A stretch of DNA of 64,000 bases from Crossiella equi (GCF_017876755.1 NZ_JAGIOO010000001.1:1922001-1986000); one strand, 5' to 3'. Positions 47,529-56,299 are shown, counted from the first letter of the stretch. Numbers and translations are program-made. Notes: generated by a model not told the origin, from the sequence alone.

Positions 47529-47668
47529 GTCCTCGATACCTCCCGCCAGAGGACGGCGCACCGGGTGGCCGCCGCTGGGAAGCGGATCGGTGCGCGTCCG
47601 TCAGGCGTGCAGTCTGGACATGGCCGGGCAAGGGTTTTCACCCCGCGTGACCGTGTTGAGACCCCCTC

Positions 47669-47713
47669 GTTGCGGCCCGGCTACCGACGAAAGTCGGGAA
47701 ACCGGGCCGCAAC
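47669..47713 (-). terminator. Two-tier hairpin terminator
   Basis: An outer 12-bp stem (47669-47680 with 47702-47713) and inner 5-bp stem (47684-47688 with 47693-47697) are separated by a small internal loop. The apical loop reads GAAA on the plus strand and TTTC on the minus. It lies 4 nt past the hydrolase stop. Confidence 0.7.
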
Positions 47714-47716
47714 CGG

Positions 47717-49315
47717 TCACGCGAAGGGCTGGGCGTTGGGCTGGCAGAGGATCCCGTTGGCCGGGGCCTTCAGGTCGGCCAGGTACGCGGTGGTGATGTC
47801 GTCGGCGCACTTGGAGTTGCCCAGGATGGCGTGGCCGAAGGAGTCCACGCTGACCAGGCGGGCGTTGCCGAGCTGCTGGGCCATCCGCTGGGCGAAGGCG
47901 TACGGCGTGGCCGGGTCGTAGTAGTTGCCGATCACCACGACGGGGTTCTCGGTCTTCTTGTTCCACGGACCGGCGTAGCGGTCGGCACCGCCCGGCCAGT
48001 ACGCGCAGGGCAGCGCGTCGAAGGCCTGGAAGCGGCCGAAGGTCGTGGACTCCTTCTCCCAGATCTTGGCGATGACCGGGTAGGCCAGGCCCACCCTCGG
48101 GTAGGGCTTGTCGATGCAGTTGACGCCGTAGAAGGAGTCGTCACCGCTGTAGGGGGTGTCCGCGGTGGCGTCGAGCTTGCCGTGGTTGCCGGAGCGGGTC
48201 AGGAAGTCCGAGACCGCCTCGCGGGAGCGGCTGCGCGCGTCGACCGGGTGCAGCACCTGGTAGGCCTGCTGGAGCGCGACGGCCAGGGGCGCGAACCGCG
48301 AGGAGGCGTACATGGCGGTGCTGGTGTTGCTGGTGAACGCGCTCAGGGTGAGCTGCTTGCCGTCGGGCAGGGTGATCGGCTGCTTCTGCAGGTGGGTGCG
48401 CAGCTCGTCGAACTTGGCCCTCGGGTCGCCCGCGCTGAACGCGCACTTCTCGCCCGCGAGCTCGCAGCGCTCCAGGAAGCCCCTGAGCGCCAGCTCGAAG
48501 CCCTGGGCACGCTGGCGGTCGGACTCCAGGCCGTCGCTGGTGCGCAGGTCCGGGTCGACGTTGCCGTCGATGACGATCGCGCGGGTGCGCTGCGGGAACA
48601 GGTTGGCGTAGGTGGCGCCGATGAGCGTGCCGTAGGAGAAGCCGACGTAGGTCAGCTTGCGGTCGCCGACGGCCGCGCGCAGCACGTCCAGGTCGCGGGC
48701 CACGTTCTCGGTGGACATGTGCCGGATCAGCGGGCCGGCGTTCTTCTTGCACGCCTCGCCGTAGTCCTTGCCCGCGGCCAGGGCCTCGCGCACCTGCTGC
48801 GGGGTGAAGGGCACCGACGGCAGGCGGTCGAAGACCGCGTCGGCCTCCTGTTGGGTGGTGAAGCAGCGCAGCGGGGTGCTGCGGGCGACCCCGCGCGGGT
48901 CGAAGCCGATGATGTCGAACTTGGCGAGCACGTCCTTGCCGTAGCGGCGGTCCGCGCGGATCGGGGAGGCGTAGCCGGAGCCGCCGGGCCCGCCCGGGTT
49001 GAGGAAGACCGAGCCGATCTTCTGCCCCGGGGTGTCGGCGGTGCGGCGCAGCAGGGCCAGCTCGATGGTGCCGGACTTGGGCCGCCGGTAGTCCAGGGGC
49101 ACCTGGTAGGTGGCGCAGCCGAAGCGGGTGCGGTCGGCCTGCGGGTCGTTGGCGAAGACCGCGTCCGGGCAGGGAGCCCACTTCACCGCGTCCACGTGCT
49201 GGGACGCCGGGTCCTGCGGTGCGGCGGTGGCGCTGACCCCGGACAGCGTGGTCACGGCCGTCGCCGCCGCGGCCGTCACCACCCCGATCCTGCGCAGCCA
49301 AACTCGTGGGGCCAC
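47717..49315 (-). CDS. Secreted alpha/beta hydrolase, tripeptidyl-aminopeptidase-like
   Basis: A 532-residue exported serine peptidase/esterase of the SlpD/TAP type. Signal peptide residues 1-32 end ATAA. NPGGPGGSGYASP is the oxyanion region, VGFSYGTLIGATYA holds the nucleophile serine, YYDPATPYAFAQRM the Asp, and SFGHAILG the His. The C-terminal TAP-like domain contains a probable disulfide (CADD..CQPN). The start is GTG 49315 with GAGGAG 7 nt upstream. It probably cleaves N-terminal tripeptides from extracellular proteins. Confidence 0.9.
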   Translation of the reverse strand: MAPRVWLRRIGVVTAAAATAVTTLSGVSATAAPQDPASQHVDAVKWAPCPDAVFANDPQADRTRFGCATYQVPLDYRRPKSGTIELALLRRTADTPGQKIGSVFLNPGGPGGSGYASPIRADRRYGKDVLAKFDIIGFDPRGVARSTPLRCFTTQQEADAVFDRLPSVPFTPQQVREALAAGKDYGEACKKNAGPLIRHMSTENVARDLDVLRAAVGDRKLTYVGFSYGTLIGATYANLFPQRTRAIVIDGNVDPDLRTSDGLESDRQRAQGFELALRGFLERCELAGEKCAFSAGDPRAKFDELRTHLQKQPITLPDGKQLTLSAFTSNTSTAMYASSRFAPLAVALQQAYQVLHPVDARSRSREAVSDFLTRSGNHGKLDATADTPYSGDDSFYGVNCIDKPYPRVGLAYPVIAKIWEKESTTFGRFQAFDALPCAYWPGGADRYAGPWNKKTENPVVVIGNYYDPATPYAFAQRMAQQLGNARLVSVDSFGHAILGNSKCADDITTAYLADLKAPANGILCQPNAQPFA

Positions 49316-49412
49316 CAGTGTCTCCTCTGCTCACGCGACAAGAACGGGTTGACCCTCACAGCCGTGCGCCGCTCCCGGCAAGGATCGGGAATTCAGTGAA
49401 TGGGCCACTGCC

Positions 49413-50885
49413 TCACACCACCATGGCGTGCACCGCGGCCGGTTCGTGGCCCTCGCGCCGGTACACCCGCCACGCGGCGGCCAGCCTGCGCACGCTCTCG
49501 GTGATCCGCTCGGGCGGCCCGGTGAACGGGATGCGCAGGTGCCGGGCCCCCTCCCCCGCGACGCTCAGGGCGTCACCGGGCAGCACCGCCACACCGTGCC
49601 GCAGCGCGACCTGGGCGTAGGCGGAGGCCTCGCCCTGCGGCAGCCGCACCCACAGGCACTGGCCGCCGCCCGCGGGCCGGAACCGCCAGCGCGGCAGGTG
49701 TTCGGCGAGCAGCCCGCACAGCAGGTCGTGCCGGGCCTTGAGTTCGGCGGACCGGCGCGCGGCGATCCCCGGCAGCCGCGGGACCAGTGCGGCGGCGGCC
49801 AGCTGTTCGACCGCGGCGCTGCCCAGGTCGTGGATGGACTTGATGCGGGCCAGCTGCGCGATGTGCCCGGGCGCGGCGCGGATCCAGCCGATCCGCATGC
49901 CGCCCCACACCACCTTGCTGAACGAGCCGACGCTGACCACGGTGCCGGGCGGGGCGCTGGCGGCCAGGCTCGGCGGCTCGGGCGCGCCGTCCAGGGACAG
50001 CCCGGCCAGGATGTCGTCCTCGACCACCGGTACCCCGTGCTCGGCGGCGGTCTCGGCGAGGCGGCGGCGGGCCAGCGCGGGCACGGTGCCGCCGGTCGGG
50101 TTGTGGTGGGTGGGGTTGAGGTAGGCCAGGTCCGGGCGGTCGGTGGCCACCGCGCGGGTCCAGGCCGCGACGTCCAGGCCGTCCGGGCCGGTGGGTACGG
50201 GGCGCAGCAGCGCGGCGGCGTCGCGGAAGAGCTCGAGCGCGCCCGGGTAGGCGGGGGTCTGCACGAGGACCTGGGCGCCGGGGCCGAGGAAGAGCTGGGT
50301 GAGCAGCGCGAGGGCCTGCTGGCCGCCGGTGGTGACCAGGATCTGGCCGGGCTCGGTGGGCAGGCCGCGGCGGGTGTGGTGCTCGGCCAGGGCGGTGCGC
50401 AGGTCGGGGTGGCCGAGCGGGTGGTAGCCGATGTCGTCGCTGTCGGTGCCGGGCAGCCGGGTCAGGGCGTGCTGGTAGGCGACGGCCAGTTCGGGCGGTG
50501 GCCCGCAGGGCGCGGCGCAGGCCAGCGGCAGCACGTCGTCGAGGGGTTCGAGGTAGTTGACGAACAGCGGGTTGGCGCGGGGCGCGCGGCCGCCGGGCAC
50601 GCCGGAGAGCACGGCGGGCGCGACCCAGGTGCCCCGGCCCTGGTGGCGGTCGAGCTTGCGCTCCTGGCGGAGGCGGTCGTAGGCGGCGACCACGGTGCTG
50701 CGGCCGACGGCCAGCCGGGTGGCCAGCACGCGGTCCGGGGGCAGGGTGGCGCGGGGAGGCAGCTGGCCGGAGTCGATGAGCTCGCGCAGCCGGCCGGCCA
50801 GCAGCAGGTACAGCGACCCGCGCCCGGCCGACCACCGCCCGAGCTGGGCGACCAGGCGGTCCACGCTCCACGGAATTGGCTCCAT
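49413..50885 (-). CDS. MocR-type regulator (GntR HTH fused to aminotransferase domain)
   Basis: A 490-residue PLP-binding transcription factor. The N-terminal wHTH (DRVLATRLAVGRSTVVAAYD near residues 51-70) is joined to a class I aminotransferase-like domain. NPTHHNPTGG is a conserved turn and SVGSFSKVVWGGMRIGW holds the PLP-binding lysine. MocR proteins commonly control a divergent PLP- or amino-acid-metabolism gene, here the Cys/Met enzyme 65 bp away. The start ATG 50885 was preferred to TTG 50891. Confidence 0.9.
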   Translation of the reverse strand: MEPIPWSVDRLVAQLGRWSAGRGSLYLLLAGRLRELIDSGQLPPRATLPPDRVLATRLAVGRSTVVAAYDRLRQERKLDRHQGRGTWVAPAVLSGVPGGRAPRANPLFVNYLEPLDDVLPLACAAPCGPPPELAVAYQHALTRLPGTDSDDIGYHPLGHPDLRTALAEHHTRRGLPTEPGQILVTTGGQQALALLTQLFLGPGAQVLVQTPAYPGALELFRDAAALLRPVPTGPDGLDVAAWTRAVATDRPDLAYLNPTHHNPTGGTVPALARRRLAETAAEHGVPVVEDDILAGLSLDGAPEPPSLAASAPPGTVVSVGSFSKVVWGGMRIGWIRAAPGHIAQLARIKSIHDLGSAAVEQLAAAALVPRLPGIAARRSAELKARHDLLCGLLAEHLPRWRFRPAGGGQCLWVRLPQGEASAYAQVALRHGVAVLPGDALSVAGEGARHLRIPFTGPPERITESVRRLAAAWRVYRREGHEPAAVHAMVV

Positions 50886-50892
50886 GAGCAAA

Positions 50893-50911
50893 CCAATCTA
50901 CCCGGGATTGG
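50893..50911. promoter_or_regulatory. Candidate MocR operator
   Basis: Inverted repeat CCAATC-N7-GATTGG between the MocR and Cys/Met-enzyme genes, with a further ATTGG half-site at 50875-50879 just inside mocR. The spaced repeated half-sites fit the multi-site binding known for MocR proteins. Confidence 0.5.
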
Positions 50912-50950
50912 CGCTGTCCGGGCCGGATTTCCCCGAGCACGCTGGATGCC

Positions 50951-52117
50951 ATGACCAGCCTGGAAACCCGTGCCGTGCACGTGAGCGCCCCGCCCGTGCC
51001 GAACTCCCGCCCGCTCTCGGTCCCGCTGTACCAGGCCTCGACCTTCGCCTTCGACGACCCGGACACCCTGGCCGCGGCCATGGCGGCGCCGGACCAGGGC
51101 TTCGCCTACAGCCGCTACGCCAACCCCACGACGCGGGCTCTGGAGGACGCGGTGGCGGGCCTGGAGGGCGGGGTGGCGGCGGTGGCGACCGCCTCCGGCA
51201 TGGGCGCGATCTCCACCGCGCTGCTGTCGGTGCTGGGTGCGGGCGACCACGTGCTGGTGCAGCGCTGCCTGTACGGCGGCACGGTCGCCCTGCTCTCGGA
51301 CCTGTCCCGCCGCTTCGGTGTGGAGGTGACCTACCTGCCGGGCGAGGACCCGGCCGAGGTCCTCGCGGCGCTGCGCCCGAACACCCGTGCCCTGTACCTG
51401 GAGACGATCTCCAACCCGCTGACCCGGGTGGTCGACCTGCCCGGGTTCCTGGCCGCGGCGACCGGGGCCGGGATCGTGTCCATCGTGGACAACACCTTCG
51501 CCACCCCGCTGCTGTGCCGGCCGCACGCCTTCGGCGCGGACGTCGTGCTGCACTCGGCCACCAAGTACCTGGGCGGCCACTCCGACGTCACGGGCGGGAT
51601 CCTGTCCTTCCGCGAGGAGGCGCTGCACCGCTCGGTGTGGCAGCACGGCATGGAGCTGGGCGCCACCCCGGACCCCTTCGCCGCCTGGCTGACGATCCGG
51701 GGCCTGCACACCCTGCCGCTGCGCGTCCGGCGGCACTGCGCCAACGCCGCCCACCTGGCTCCCCGGCTGGCGGCGCACCCGGCGGTCACGCGGGTGCACT
51801 GGCCGGGGCTGCCCGACCACCGCGACCACCACGCCACCGGGCACCTGTCCGGCCACGGCGGGATGCTCTCCTTCGACCTGGCGGGCGGCCGCGAGGCGGG
51901 CCACCGCTTCGCCAAGTCCCTCGGACTGATCCACCTGGCGGGCTCGCTGGGCGGGGTGGAGACCACGGTGATGCACCCGGCGAGCACCTCACACCGCCAG
52001 CTGTCCGACGAGGAGCTGGCCGCGGCGGACATCGCCCCGGGCACGGTCCGGGTCTCGGTGGGCATCGAGGACCCGGACGACCTGTGGCAGGACCTGGCCC
52101 AGGCCCTCGACGCCTGA
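50951..52117 (+). CDS. Cys/Met-metabolism PLP enzyme (cystathionine gamma-synthase / methionine gamma-lyase type)
   Basis: A 388-residue fold-type I enzyme. YSRYANPTTRALEDAVAGLE is the phosphate-binding segment from the neighbouring subunit, DNTFATPLLCRPHAFGAD the central motif, and HSATKYLGGHSDVTGG holds the PLP lysine (about K201). The C-terminal SLGGVETTVMHPASTSH is typical. Family members split or make cystathionine or cleave methionine, and sequence motifs alone do not separate these activities. Divergent from a MocR regulator with a palindrome between them. Confidence 0.88.
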   Translation: MTSLETRAVHVSAPPVPNSRPLSVPLYQASTFAFDDPDTLAAAMAAPDQGFAYSRYANPTTRALEDAVAGLEGGVAAVATASGMGAISTALLSVLGAGDHVLVQRCLYGGTVALLSDLSRRFGVEVTYLPGEDPAEVLAALRPNTRALYLETISNPLTRVVDLPGFLAAATGAGIVSIVDNTFATPLLCRPHAFGADVVLHSATKYLGGHSDVTGGILSFREEALHRSVWQHGMELGATPDPFAAWLTIRGLHTLPLRVRRHCANAAHLAPRLAAHPAVTRVHWPGLPDHRDHHATGHLSGHGGMLSFDLAGGREAGHRFAKSLGLIHLAGSLGGVETTVMHPASTSHRQLSDEELAAADIAPGTVRVSVGIEDPDDLWQDLAQALDA

Positions 52118-52121
52118 GCGC

Positions 52122-54428
52122 TCAGTCCACCACGTCCAGGGCGGCGCGGACGATGCTGTCCGCGTCCAGCCCGTGGTGGCGGTAGACCTCCGCCAGGTCG
52201 CCGGACTGGCCGAAGCGCGTCACGCCCAGAGCGCTGTGCCGCACCCGGTTCACCGTGGCCAGGAAGGCCAGGGCGTGCGGGTGGCCGTCCAGCACGGTGA
52301 CCATCGGGGCCGCGCGATCGGCGGGGAGGACCTGGTCCAGCACCCAGGAGTCCGCGCTCTCGTGGCCCTGCTTCGCCCGCAGCGCGCGGTAGAGCAGGCC
52401 GGGGCTGGTCACGCACACCACGTCCGCGTCGATCCCGTTGTGCCCCAGTCGCTCCGCCGCGGCCAGGGCCTCCGGGACCACCGCGCCCATGGCCAGCAGC
52501 GTCACGGCCGGGCGGTGCGCGCGGCGCAGCAGGTAGGCACCGGCGACGACCTGGCGGCGACGGCGTTCCCGGGCCGCCGGGTCGGTGGGCACCGCGGCCA
52601 GGGTCTGGTCGACCGGACGGGTGGACAGGCGCAGGTAGGCCGAGGTGCCGTCCGGGCGGCCCAGCCTGGCCAGGCTGGCCAGCAGCACCCACTCGGTGTC
52701 CAGGGCGAAGGCGGGTTCGTAGGTCACGCAGCCCGGCTGCTCGATGCCGATGGACGGGGTCTTGACCGACTGGTGCGCGCCGCCCTCCGGCGCCAGCGTC
52801 ACACCGGAGGGGGTGCCGACCAGGATCGACTGCCCGCCCGCGTAGATGCCGTAGGACCAGGGTTCCAGGGCGCGTTCGACGAACGGGTCGTAGAGCACGC
52901 CGATCGGCAGCAGCGGCTGGCCCCACCGGCTCCAGGTGGCGCCCAGCTCGCCCAGCAGGCTCACCAGGTTGACCTCGGCGATGCCCAGCTCGATGTGCTG
53001 GCCGCTGGGCTTCTCCCGCCAGTGCAGCACGGTCTCCGCGTCGTCGGCGAACCAGTCCGAGCGCTCGGTCGGCGACCACACGCCGACCTTGTTCACCCAG
53101 CCGCCGAGGTTGGTGGAGGAGCTGACGTCCGGGCTGACCGTGACCACGCGGGCCGCCGCCTCCGGGGCCTGCCGGGTCAGGTCCAGCAGCACCCGGCCGA
53201 GCGCGGCCTGGGTGGTCGCGGTGCCGGAGGGCGTGCGCCCGATGTCGGCGGGCAGCGCCGGGGGCTGGGCGGCGGGCACGGCGGCGCGGCGCAGGCGCTC
53301 GCCGGTGGCCGCGCACAGCCGGGCCTCGGCGCTGTCGGCCGGGAAGGGCCGCCACGGCTGGTCCGGGTCGGTGCCCAGCCGGGCGGCCAGCTCGGCGAAC
53401 TGCTCGGCCGTCAGCAGCGAGGAGTGGTTCTGCGGGTGGCCCCGGGTGGGCAGGCCCTGGCCCTTGACCGTGTAGGCCACGATCACCGTCGGTCGGGTGT
53501 CGTCGATGGCCTGGAACGCCTGGTCCAGCGCGGCCAGGTCGTGGCCGCCGAGGTTGGCCAGCGCGGCCAGCAGGGTCGTGTCGTCCAGCTCGGCGACCAG
53601 GGCGGCGACCGCGTCCCGGCCGGGGCCCCCGCCGGGCAGGCGGGTGCGCAGCTGGGCGGCGTCGCAGCGGAGCAGGCGCTGGTACTCGGGGTTGTCCATG
53701 GTGTCGATGCGGGTGCGCAGCTCCGCGCCGCCGGGGCGGGTGAACAGCTCCTCCAGCAGCGCGCCGTACTTGAGCGTGAGCACCTGCCAGCCCGCGGCCT
53801 CGAACATGCCGGTCAGCTTGTGCGCGGCGATCGCGGGCACCACCCGGTCCAGGGACTGGCGGTTGAGGTCGACGATCCACACCAGCTCGCCCAGCTGCGG
53901 GACCATCGGGTCCAGCAGCGCCTCCCACACCGCGCCCTCGTCCAGCTCGGCGTCGCCGACCAGGGAGTACTGGCGGCCGCCGACCGGTTCGCCGAGGTAG
54001 CGGCGGGAGATCGCGCCCCAGATCGGGGCGGTGGCGCCGATGCCGACCGACCCGGTCGAGTAGTCCACCGGGTCCGGGTCCTTGACCCGGCTCGGGTAGC
54101 TCTGCAGGCCGCCGAACTCGCGCAGCCGGGTCAGCCAGGACTCGTCCAGCTCGCCGAGCAGGTGGTTGATGGCGTGCAGCACCGGGGAGGCGTGCGGTTT
54201 CACCGACACCCGGTCCTCGGGGCGCAGGTGGCCGAACCACAGCGCGGTCATGATCGACACCATCGAGGCCGAGGACGCCTGGTGGCCGCCGACCTTGAGG
54301 CCGGACGGGTTCGGGCGGACCCGGTTGGCGTGGTGCACCATCGCGGTGGACAGCCACAGCACGCGGTCCTCGACCCGCCGCAGCACCTCGTACCGGGTGC
54401 TCCCGGCCCGCTCCTCCGTCACCGACAT
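52122..54428 (-). CDS. Transketolase-like ThDP enzyme, pyruvate dehydrogenase E1 (AceE) relative
   Basis: A 768-residue thiamine-diphosphate enzyme of the homodimeric E1/transketolase group. HHANRVRPNPSGLKVGGHQA and STGSVGIGATAPIWGAISRR lie in the ThDP-binding half. GDAELDEGAVWEALLDP is the ThDP motif region. IELGIAEVNLVSLLGELGA and PEGGAHQSVKTPSIGIEQPG belong to the pyrimidine-binding half. It is about 120 residues shorter than AceE, so it may act on another 2-oxo acid or without the usual complex. No E2 or E3 gene is near. The truncated Lrp gene diverges from it. Confidence 0.8.
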   Translation of the reverse strand: MSVTEERAGSTRYEVLRRVEDRVLWLSTAMVHHANRVRPNPSGLKVGGHQASSASMVSIMTALWFGHLRPEDRVSVKPHASPVLHAINHLLGELDESWLTRLREFGGLQSYPSRVKDPDPVDYSTGSVGIGATAPIWGAISRRYLGEPVGGRQYSLVGDAELDEGAVWEALLDPMVPQLGELVWIVDLNRQSLDRVVPAIAAHKLTGMFEAAGWQVLTLKYGALLEELFTRPGGAELRTRIDTMDNPEYQRLLRCDAAQLRTRLPGGGPGRDAVAALVAELDDTTLLAALANLGGHDLAALDQAFQAIDDTRPTVIVAYTVKGQGLPTRGHPQNHSSLLTAEQFAELAARLGTDPDQPWRPFPADSAEARLCAATGERLRRAAVPAAQPPALPADIGRTPSGTATTQAALGRVLLDLTRQAPEAAARVVTVSPDVSSSTNLGGWVNKVGVWSPTERSDWFADDAETVLHWREKPSGQHIELGIAEVNLVSLLGELGATWSRWGQPLLPIGVLYDPFVERALEPWSYGIYAGGQSILVGTPSGVTLAPEGGAHQSVKTPSIGIEQPGCVTYEPAFALDTEWVLLASLARLGRPDGTSAYLRLSTRPVDQTLAAVPTDPAARERRRRQVVAGAYLLRRAHRPAVTLLAMGAVVPEALAAAERLGHNGIDADVVCVTSPGLLYRALRAKQGHESADSWVLDQVLPADRAAPMVTVLDGHPHALAFLATVNRVRHSALGVTRFGQSGDLAEVYRHHGLDADSIVRAALDVVD

Positions 54429-54561
54429 GACAAGAACCCGCCTCCCCAGAGCAATGTGCGCCCAGATCACACCAGGGGCCGCCGTTGAGGACAATCGGCG
54501 CCAGCCACGTTGAGCAGAATGCACGCCAACGCCACCTGCCCCCGCCGGGGAAGTGAGCACG

Positions 54562-54783
54562 ATGCCCAGCACCGACGACATCGACACCAGGCTGCCGCTG
54601 GCCCTGATCGCCACCCCGCGCGCCACCACGGTCGCGCAGGCCGAGCAGGTCGGCATCTCCCGCAACACCGCCCAGGCCCGCCTGACCCGCCACGAGCAGG
54701 ACGGCACGCCGCACTCCTTCGAGCGCCGCGTCAACCCGGCCGCGCTGGGCTACCCGCTGGTGCGGCGCGCGGCGGAGGGCTGA
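54562..54783 (+). CDS. Truncated Lrp/AsnC-type regulator (HTH only)
   Basis: A 73-residue frame matching only the N-terminal helix-turn-helix of Lrp/AsnC proteins (TTVAQAEQVGISRNTAQARL) and the start of the linker (FERRVNPAALGYPL). The frame then closes with VRRAAEG, where an intact protein would enter the RAM ligand/oligomerisation domain. It may be a decayed gene or a mini-regulator. A GTG at 54553 is an alternative start. It diverges from the ThDP-enzyme gene by 133 bp, the usual arrangement for regulation. Confidence 0.65.
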   Translation: MPSTDDIDTRLPLALIATPRATTVAQAEQVGISRNTAQARLTRHEQDGTPHSFERRVNPAALGYPLVRRAAEG

Positions 54784-54804
54784 GGGGCTGGGCACCCTGT
54801 GCCG

Positions 54805-55425
54805 TCAGTCCTTCACCGCGAACCCGCCGTACGCGGGCTCCAGCAGGTCGAACAGCACTTCCGTCATCCGGGCCAGGTGCGCGCGCACCTCGTCGGGGTC
54901 CGCGCCGTCCCGGAGGCGGTCCCAGCACTCGGTGAACAGCAGGCGGTAGACCGCCGCGAGGTGGGCGGCGACGGTGCGCACGACCAGCGGGTCCTCGTGG
55001 TCGGCCTCGGCGAGCAGGGTGTCGGTGAGGGCCTGTTCCCGGTGCTCGTGCAGCTCGCGCAGGCGCGCGGCCAGGGTGGGCGAGTCGCGGACCAGGCGGA
55101 TGAAGCCCACGTCGGCGAAGCCCGCCACCGCCGCCTTGCCGGTCACCGCCTCCAGGCAGTCCTCGCGCAGCGCGGCCAGGGCCGGGACGCCCGGGACCCG
55201 GGTGGTGAGGGCCCGCGCCGGCCCCTGGGTGAAGGCCTCGTGGGCGTCCAGGACCAGGTCTTCCTTGCGCGGGAAGTAGTTGGTGACGGTCATGCGGGCG
55301 ACCCCGGCCGTCTCGGCGACCTCGGCGATGGTCACCGCGTCGAAGCCGCGCTGGATGAACAGCCTGGTGGCGGCGTCGGAGATGGCCTGCCGGGTGGCCT
55401 GCTTCTTCTGCTCCCGAAGACTCAT
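54805..55425 (-). CDS. TetR-family repressor
   Basis: A 206-residue regulator. The HTH lies at residues about 27-50 (TIAEVAETAGVARMTVTNYF) and is followed by an all-helical ligand domain. Its ATG is 6 nt from a TAGATT -10 box, so the transcript is probably leaderless. A 27-bp palindrome lies between it and the divergent mycothiol-amidase gene, implying that it represses both. A ligand derived from electrophile or drug stress is plausible given the target, but inferred. Confidence 0.9.
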   Translation of the reverse strand: MSLREQKKQATRQAISDAATRLFIQRGFDAVTIAEVAETAGVARMTVTNYFPRKEDLVLDAHEAFTQGPARALTTRVPGVPALAALREDCLEAVTGKAAVAGFADVGFIRLVRDSPTLAARLRELHEHREQALTDTLLAEADHEDPLVVRTVAAHLAAVYRLLFTECWDRLRDGADPDEVRAHLARMTEVLFDLLEPAYGGFAVKD

Positions 55426-55434
55426 GGGTTGAAT

Positions 55435-55461
55435 CTAACATTAGGTTAGACCTATTGTTAG
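55435..55461. promoter_or_regulatory. TetR operator overlapping divergent leaderless promoters
   Basis: Half-sites CTAACATTAGGT (55435-55446) and ACCTATTGTTAG (55450-55461) form an inverted repeat with 11 of 12 matching positions around TAG. On the plus strand TTGAAT (55429-55434), 18 nt, TATTGT (55453-55458) gives a start at the GTG 55465. On the minus strand TAGATT (55437-55432) lies 6 nt before the tetR ATG. Confidence 0.75.
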
Positions 55462-55464
55462 GTC

Positions 55465-56283
55465 GTGTCCAAGTTTAGGTTGATGGCAGTGCACGCCCAC
55501 CCGGACGACGAGTCGAGCAAGGGAGCGGCCACCCTGGCGCGGTACGCGCGGGAGGGGGTGGACGTGCTCGTGGTGACCTGCACCGGCGGGGAGCGCGGGG
55601 ACATCCTCAACCCGGCCGCGGACACCGAACAGGCCCGCGCCGACCTGCCCGCGGTGCGGCGGCGGGAGATGGCCGAGGCGGCGGCGATCCTGGGTGTGCG
55701 GCAACGGTTCCTGGGCTTCGAGGACTCCGGGATGCCGCCAGCGGACGAGCCGCTGCCCGAGGGCTGTTTCGCCGCGCGGCCGCTGGCCGAGACCGCCGCC
55801 GCCCTGGCCGAGGTGGTCCGGGAGTTCCGCCCGCACGTGGTGGTCACCTACGACGAGACCGGCGGCTACCCGCACCCCGACCACATCCGCACGCACGAGG
55901 TGACGGTGGCCGCCCTGGCCCAGGCCGGGCCGGACTGGCGGCCGGACAAGCTCTACTACCTGGCCACGCTGTCCCGGGCATGGTTCCAGGCCCTGCACGA
56001 GGGCCTGGTGGCGCGCGGGATCGAGTCCGGGCTGGACACGGTGCTGGCCGAGCTGCCCGCCGCCCCGCACCCGATCACCACGCGCGTGCCGTGCGCCGAG
56101 CACTTCGCCACCCGCGACCGGGCGCTGCTGGCCCACCGCACGCAGGTCGACCCGGCACACCCGTTCTTCGGCCATCCCCGGGACGTGGAGCGCGCGGTGT
56201 GGCCCACCGAGGACTACCACCTGGCGTGGTCCCGGGTGCCCACGGACGTGCCGGAGGACGACCTGTTCGCCGGGCTGCGCTGA
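55465..56283 (+). CDS. mca: Mycothiol S-conjugate amidase
   Basis: A 272-residue PIG-L-fold zinc hydrolase that splits mycothiol-electrophile adducts to a mercapturic acid and GlcN-inositol. RLMAVHAHPDDESSKGAATL (zinc ligands H12 and D15), CTGGERGDILNP and YDETGGYPHPDHIRTHEV match Mca better than MshB, which lacks SSKGAAT. The GTG start sits about 6 nt after a -10 box, suggesting a leaderless mRNA. Control by the divergent TetR would make it inducible detoxification. Confidence 0.88.
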   Translation: MSKFRLMAVHAHPDDESSKGAATLARYAREGVDVLVVTCTGGERGDILNPAADTEQARADLPAVRRREMAEAAAILGVRQRFLGFEDSGMPPADEPLPEGCFAARPLAETAAALAEVVREFRPHVVVTYDETGGYPHPDHIRTHEVTVAALAQAGPDWRPDKLYYLATLSRAWFQALHEGLVARGIESGLDTVLAELPAAPHPITTRVPCAEHFATRDRALLAHRTQVDPAHPFFGHPRDVERAVWPTEDYHLAWSRVPTDVPEDDLFAGLR

Positions 56284-56299
56284 CCGGTCCGGTCAGCGC
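56277..56299. terminator. Hairpin overlapping two convergent stop codons
   Basis: A 10-bp stem (56277-56286 with 56290-56299) and GTC loop. It covers the stop of mca (56281-56283) and the stop of the nitroreductase gene (56293-56295). Confidence 0.65.

Noticed and set aside
51331-54795. A 1154-codon frame antisense to the Cys/Met enzyme and out of frame with the ThDP enzyme
   Set aside because: Both covered genes have full family motifs in their own frames. This frame is Arg/Gly/Pro rich without any recognisable domain.
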